NCBI GenBank assembly: GCA_009914575.1
Contig: WNEB01000053.1
Location: 1 to 9,045 of the forward strand
Length of the DNA stretch: 9,045 nucleotides
Reading direction: 5' to 3'
Origin: Burkholderia gladioli
GTDB taxonomy: Bacteria; Pseudomonadota; Gammaproteobacteria; Burkholderiales; Burkholderiaceae
Made by a program: the position numbers and the translations under genes
Part shown: one piece after another, positions 7,190 through 9,045 of the stretch
Layout of the letters: each line of letters begins with the position of its first letter
Numbering within the stretch: position 1 is the stretch's first letter
Notes under the pieces: generated by a model
Seen by the model: only the letters and a program-made list of their open reading frames with translations
The model's database searches: none
What the model was told of the DNA's origin: nothing

Positions 7190-7201
7190 ATCAAGCTTGA
7201 T
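7190..7201. promoter_or_regulatory. 12-bp perfect palindrome next to the mod start
   Basis: ATCAAGCTTGAT is a perfect palindrome lying 17 nt upstream of the chosen mod start codon and 5 nt from the alternative one. It is AT-richer than its surroundings. The placement would suit an operator for a dimeric regulator, or a hairpin affecting mod translation. No regulator gene is present in the window, so the role is a guess. Confidence 0.3.
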
Positions 7202-7223
7202 CGGCGCGCCGGCTCAGGGTTCC

Positions 7224-7256
7224 CCGGCATCCGCCGCGACATGCGGCGATAGCCGG
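7224..7256. repeat. Stem-loop upstream of mod
   Basis: CCGGC (7224-7228) pairs with GCCGG (7252-7256). Inside it CGCCGC pairs with GCGGCG around 7232-7248, with small bulges. If transcribed it would be part of the mod leader. Confidence 0.4.
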
Positions 7257-7321
7257 TGCGCCGTGTAGCGAACACGGCTTGCGCGGGCAGGGCGGGCGCG
7301 GGGGGAACGGTGGACCGAGGG

Positions 7322-7346
7322 TCGCGCCCGGCGCTCCAGGGCGCGA
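7322..7346. repeat. 8-bp perfect stem-loop between fliR and mod
   Basis: TCGCGCCC (7322-7329) pairs with GGGCGCGA (7339-7346) around a 9-nt loop. On the minus (fliR) strand a TTTT run precedes the stem rather than following it. A classic intrinsic terminator for fliR is therefore not supported. Confidence 0.45.
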
Positions 7347-7400
7347 AAAGCGCCGAGCGGGCCGGGCGACCGGACGAACATTCTGGGGTGCGAAACCGGG

Positions 7401-7434
7401 CCGGCGCAGCGGCGGGCGGCCGCTGCCTCGCCGG
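7401..7434. repeat. Compound stem-loop between fliR and mod
   Basis: CCGGC plus GCAGCGG (7401-7412) pairs with CCGCTGC (7420-7426) and GCCGG (7430-7434) around a 7-nt loop, with a 3-nt bulge. It is followed by CGTTTT on the plus strand only, giving a weak terminator-like shape in the direction with no known gene. Confidence 0.4.
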
Positions 7435-7557
7435 CGTTTTCGCGCGGCTCCGCTCGCGGCGCGTCCGATGACGGCGCGCGAAGCGGGGCATGAATGGCGG
7501 AAAACGGGGCAGGGCACGGTCGACCGCGGGGCCGGTTTGCACAACGCGAGGCGAATT

Positions 7558-8337
7558 TTAACGGAAGCCCGCGGCCACGCAGCCCATCATCTCGTAGCCG
7601 TTGTCGAACAGGCGCGAAAAGAACGGGATCATGTTGGGCACCATCAGCTGCACCAGCAGCATCCCGACCAGCATCAGCACGGGAAAGCCCACCTGGAAGA
7701 TGCCGATCTGCGGCGCGGCGCGGTTCAGGATGCCGAGCGCCAGGTTGGCGATCAGCAGCGCGGCCACCACCGGCAGCGCGAGCAGCAGCCCCATCGAGAA
7801 CACGTTGATGCCGGCCCCAGCGATCACGCGCCAGCCGGCCGGATGCAGCAGGTCGACCGATACCGGCACGCTGGAGAACGATTCGACGATCCCCGCGATC
7901 AGTTGCAGATGCCCGTCGAACGCCACAAACGCGAGCATCGCGAACGCGTTGAGCACGCGGCCCAGCATCGGCGTGGTGCCCGCGTGCGGATCGAAGAAGG
8001 TGGCGAAGCCGAGGCCCATCTGCAGGCCGATGTAGTCGCCGGCGGCTTCCACCACGGCGAATACGATCTGCATCGTGAAGCCTAGCGACACGCCAATCAG
8101 GAACTGGTTGATCAGGATCCAGATGCCCTCGGCCGAGAACACGGTGGCCTGCGGCAGCGGCCCGAGCGCGGGCGCCACGGCGATCGCGACGAACGCCGAC
8201 ACGCCGATCTTGACGCGCACCGGCACCGCCGCGTTGCCGATCAGCGGCGCGGTGGCGACCAGCGCGAGAATCCGCACGAACGGCCAGAGGAAGGCGGTCA
8301 GCCAGCCGTTCAGTTGCGCGTAGGTGACGGAGAACAT
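7558..8337 (-). CDS. fliR: Flagellar type III export gate protein FliR
   Basis: FliR forms, with FliP and FliQ, the inner-membrane export gate through which flagellar rod, hook and filament subunits are secreted. The 259-aa product matches the family length. It shows several hydrophobic segments, roughly residues 12-30, 42-60, 70-100, 128-152, 175-205 and 212-238. Family motifs are QMGLGFATFFDPHAGTT (106-122) and NRAAPQIGIFQVGFP (205-219). The start is 16 nt downstream of the fliQ stop and has only a weak ribosome-binding site, so it probably depends on translation coupled to fliQ. No frameshift or truncation is visible. It is the last flagellar gene seen here; the genes after it belong to the restriction operon on the same strand. 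Confidence 0.96.
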   Translation of the reverse strand: MFSVTYAQLNGWLTAFLWPFVRILALVATAPLIGNAAVPVRVKIGVSAFVAIAVAPALGPLPQATVFSAEGIWILINQFLIGVSLGFTMQIVFAVVEAAGDYIGLQMGLGFATFFDPHAGTTPMLGRVLNAFAMLAFVAFDGHLQLIAGIVESFSSVPVSVDLLHPAGWRVIAGAGINVFSMGLLLALPVVAALLIANLALGILNRAAPQIGIFQVGFPVLMLVGMLLVQLMVPNMIPFFSRLFDNGYEMMGCVAAGFR

Positions 8338-8353
8338 CGGCGCGGCGGGGCGC

Positions 8354-8626
8354 TCAGCTGACGCCGAGCGTGGCGACGTGCATCAGGATGTCGCGCGTGT
8401 AGTCGACCAGCGTGGAGAGCATCCACGGCCCGGCGATCACCATCGCCACAACCCCCGCGAGCAGCTTGGGGATGAACGACAGCGTGGTTTCGTTGATCTG
8501 CGTGGCGGCCTGGAACAGGCTCACGACCAGGCCCACGACGAGCGCCACCAGCAGCAGCTGGGCGGCCAGCAGCAGGCCGATCATCATCGCCTGGTGCGCC
8601 AGCGTCATGACGGTTTCGGGCGTCAT
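8354..8626 (-). CDS. fliQ: Flagellar type III export gate protein FliQ
   Basis: FliQ is a small subunit of the FliPQR export gate in the cytoplasmic membrane. The 90-aa length is standard. Two transmembrane segments are evident, about residues 14-38 and 52-74, separated by the conserved FQAATQINETTLSFIPK loop. The ATG at 8626 has an AGGAG Shine-Dalgarno 5 nt upstream (8632-8636). An IS5-like element begins at 8639, only 12 nt before the start codon. The coding sequence is whole, but the gene is cut off from the fliP gene and operon promoter normally found upstream. Confidence 0.96.
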   Translation of the reverse strand: MTPETVMTLAHQAMMIGLLLAAQLLLVALVVGLVVSLFQAATQINETTLSFIPKLLAGVVAMVIAGPWMLSTLVDYTRDILMHVATLGVS

Positions 8627-8631
8627 CGCGG

Positions 8632-8636
8632 CTCCT
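8632..8636 (-). promoter_or_regulatory. fliQ Shine-Dalgarno at the edge of an IS insertion
   Basis: AGGAG on the minus strand lies 5 nt from the fliQ ATG. Two of its bases fall within the CTAA at 8635-8638 that borders the IS5-like element. The insertion therefore kept the ribosome-binding site but separated it from everything upstream. Confidence 0.7.
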
Positions 8637-8638
8637 AA
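8635..8638. repeat. CTAA, likely target-site duplication of the IS5-like element
   Basis: IS5-subgroup elements typically insert into and duplicate YTAR tetranucleotides, and CTAA fits. Only one copy is inside the window, so the duplication cannot be confirmed here. Confidence 0.55.
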
Positions 8639-8920
8639 GGAAACGCTGATTTATTCGACTCGGCGGTCATCTCTGACGTAGCCGAGGACGTTGTAGAAGA
8701 CAGTTCACGGAACGAAGCCACGACGATGAAACGGCAGATGAGCTTTGCGGAAGCAGAAAGCGCGGGCAAGAAGCGCGTGACCAGGCGTCAGCGTTTCCTG
8801 GACGAGATGGAGAAGCTCGTGCCGTGTTCGCGGTTGCTGACGGCGATTGAGCCGTACTACCCGAAGGGTTAACGTGGCCGCCCGCCGATCGGTCTGGAGC
8901 GGATTCTTCGAATCTACTTT
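8639..8920 (+). mobile_element. IS5-family insertion sequence, left part, interrupted
   Basis: The element is taken to start at GGAAACGCTGATTTATTCG directly after CTAA. It has a leader of about 87 nt and then a plus-strand transposase gene, which is broken at 8921 by a second mobile element. The rest lies beyond the window. The family call comes from the encoded transposase N-terminus; the left boundary is inferred from the CTAA target and the position relative to fliQ. Confidence 0.75.
8726..8920 (+). pseudogene. IS5-family transposase N-terminus, with nonsense codon and interruption
   Basis: From the ATG at 8726 the product reads MKRQMSFAEAESAGKKRVTR and continues to IEPYYPKG at codon 48. 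This is the characteristic N-terminus of IS5-subgroup transposases. Codon 49 is TAA (8870-8872), where relatives usually have a glutamine or lysine before RGRPP, so a CAA-to-TAA change is the simplest explanation. The frame continues as RGRPPIGLERILRIYF to codon 65. It is then replaced from codon 66 by the inserted small element, which adds GSLEI and a stop. The catalytic DDE region lies downstream and is not visible. The gene is inactive through two independent lesions. Confidence 0.85.
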
Positions 8921-9045
8921 GGCTCTCTTGAAATTTGAGTGGGTGAAAAGGGCCGCCGGGGTACGAAAACCTACGTCGCAAAACGGTATCTTCCCACCCC
9001 TAGCCCCGCCCCAAGGCGGGGAAGTCCTCGCCGCCGGACGGGCTC
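8921..9045 (+). mobile_element. 266-bp non-autonomous element, copy 2 (right part outside window)
   Basis: These 125 bases match the reverse complement of 1172-1295. The only difference is one extra C near 8970-8971. The match begins with GGCTCTCTTG, the same terminus as copy 1, and both copies switch abruptly from transposase coding sequence at that base. The insertion falls at a codon boundary after TACTTT (8915-8920), the candidate left target copy. The window ends inside the element's large stem. By comparison with copy 1, another 142 bp or so should follow. Confidence 0.85.

Larger units (their letters stand above)
7174..7557. other. GC-rich fliR-mod intergenic region with several inverted repeats
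   Basis: This stretch of about 380 nt has no convincing gene. It holds a 12-bp palindrome at 7190-7201 and hairpins at 7224-7256, 7322-7346 and 7401-7434. The last is followed on the plus strand by CGTTTT. No clear -35/-10 promoter for mod could be picked out, and no U-tract terminator for fliR was seen. Frames open through it on both strands have the arginine/proline-rich composition of GC-driven shadow frames. The mod promoter and the fliR transcript end are probably somewhere here. Confidence 0.7.

Noticed and set aside
5188..7200. Long plus-strand open frame antisense to mod (about 670 codons)
   Set aside because: It mirrors the mod reading frame and lacks any recognisable motif. It is a codon-bias shadow.
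7322..7346. Intrinsic terminator for fliR
   Set aside because: The stem is perfect, but the T-run lies on the wrong side for the minus strand, so I list it only as an inverted repeat.
7174..7542. N-terminal extension of Mod to a start near 7542
   Set aside because: The extra 120 or so residues are proline/arginine-rich and unlike any Mod N-terminus. A better placed start with GGATGG lies at 7173.
7191..7544. Small minus-strand frame in the fliR-mod gap
   Set aside because: The product is almost entirely R, P, A and G with no motif, consistent with non-coding GC-rich DNA.
8639..8725. Outward promoter in the IS5 left end driving fliQ
   Set aside because: On the minus strand I saw only weak AT-rich bits (around AATAAA) without a well-spaced -35 partner, so I do not call a promoter.

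Overview
The window looks like a piece of a Burkholderia or close betaproteobacterial chromosome. The evidence is uniformly high GC with strong GC3 codon bias, FliQ and FliR sequences of betaproteobacterial type, and IS3 (IS407-like), IS256-like and IS5-like transposase remnants of the kinds common in Burkholderia. The genus is inferred from protein character, not from any search.

Layout. Positions 1-1478 are a nest of broken insertion sequences. The 3' end of an IS3-family transposase (1-486) abuts a truncated IS256-family transposase on the minus strand (487-1478). That IS256 gene is itself split by a 266-bp non-autonomous, hairpin-rich element (1030-1295) with imperfect terminal inverted repeats and a 6-bp target duplication. 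Positions 1479-2012 hold the remains of plus-strand genes: a probable gene tail, then a frameshifted small HEPN-like gene carrying an R-x4-H motif. An intrinsic terminator (2012-2050) follows, oriented for the minus strand.

Positions 2075-7173 hold a complete two-gene type III restriction-modification operon on the minus strand. mod (670 aa, beta-class adenine methyltransferase) is followed by res (1028 aa, helicase-nuclease), coupled by a TGATG stop/start overlap. The methyltransferase and helicase motifs look intact. In the C-terminal nuclease, however, the lysine of the PD...ExK motif appears to be replaced by aspartate, so cleavage may be lost while methylation is kept.

Positions 7174-7557 are a GC-rich intergenic stretch with several hairpins and a 12-bp palindrome just upstream of mod. 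Then come fliR (7558-8337) and fliQ (8354-8626), both intact and on the minus strand; they encode membrane parts of the flagellar type III export gate.

The fliP-fliQ junction expected upstream has been broken. An IS5-like element starts 12 nt upstream of the fliQ start codon (8639), leaving a CTAA at its edge and the fliQ Shine-Dalgarno intact. Its transposase has a nonsense codon and is then interrupted at codon 66 by a second, nearly identical copy of the 266-bp element (8921 to the window end), in the opposite orientation to the first. The restriction-modification and fliQR genes are therefore bracketed by inverted copies of one small mobile element, each lodged in a dead transposase gene.

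I found no tRNA, rRNA or CRISPR array. The most distinctive signals are the small hairpin-rich element, the altered nuclease motif of Res, the HEPN-like remnant next to the operon, and the insertion that separates fliQR from its upstream flagellar genes.
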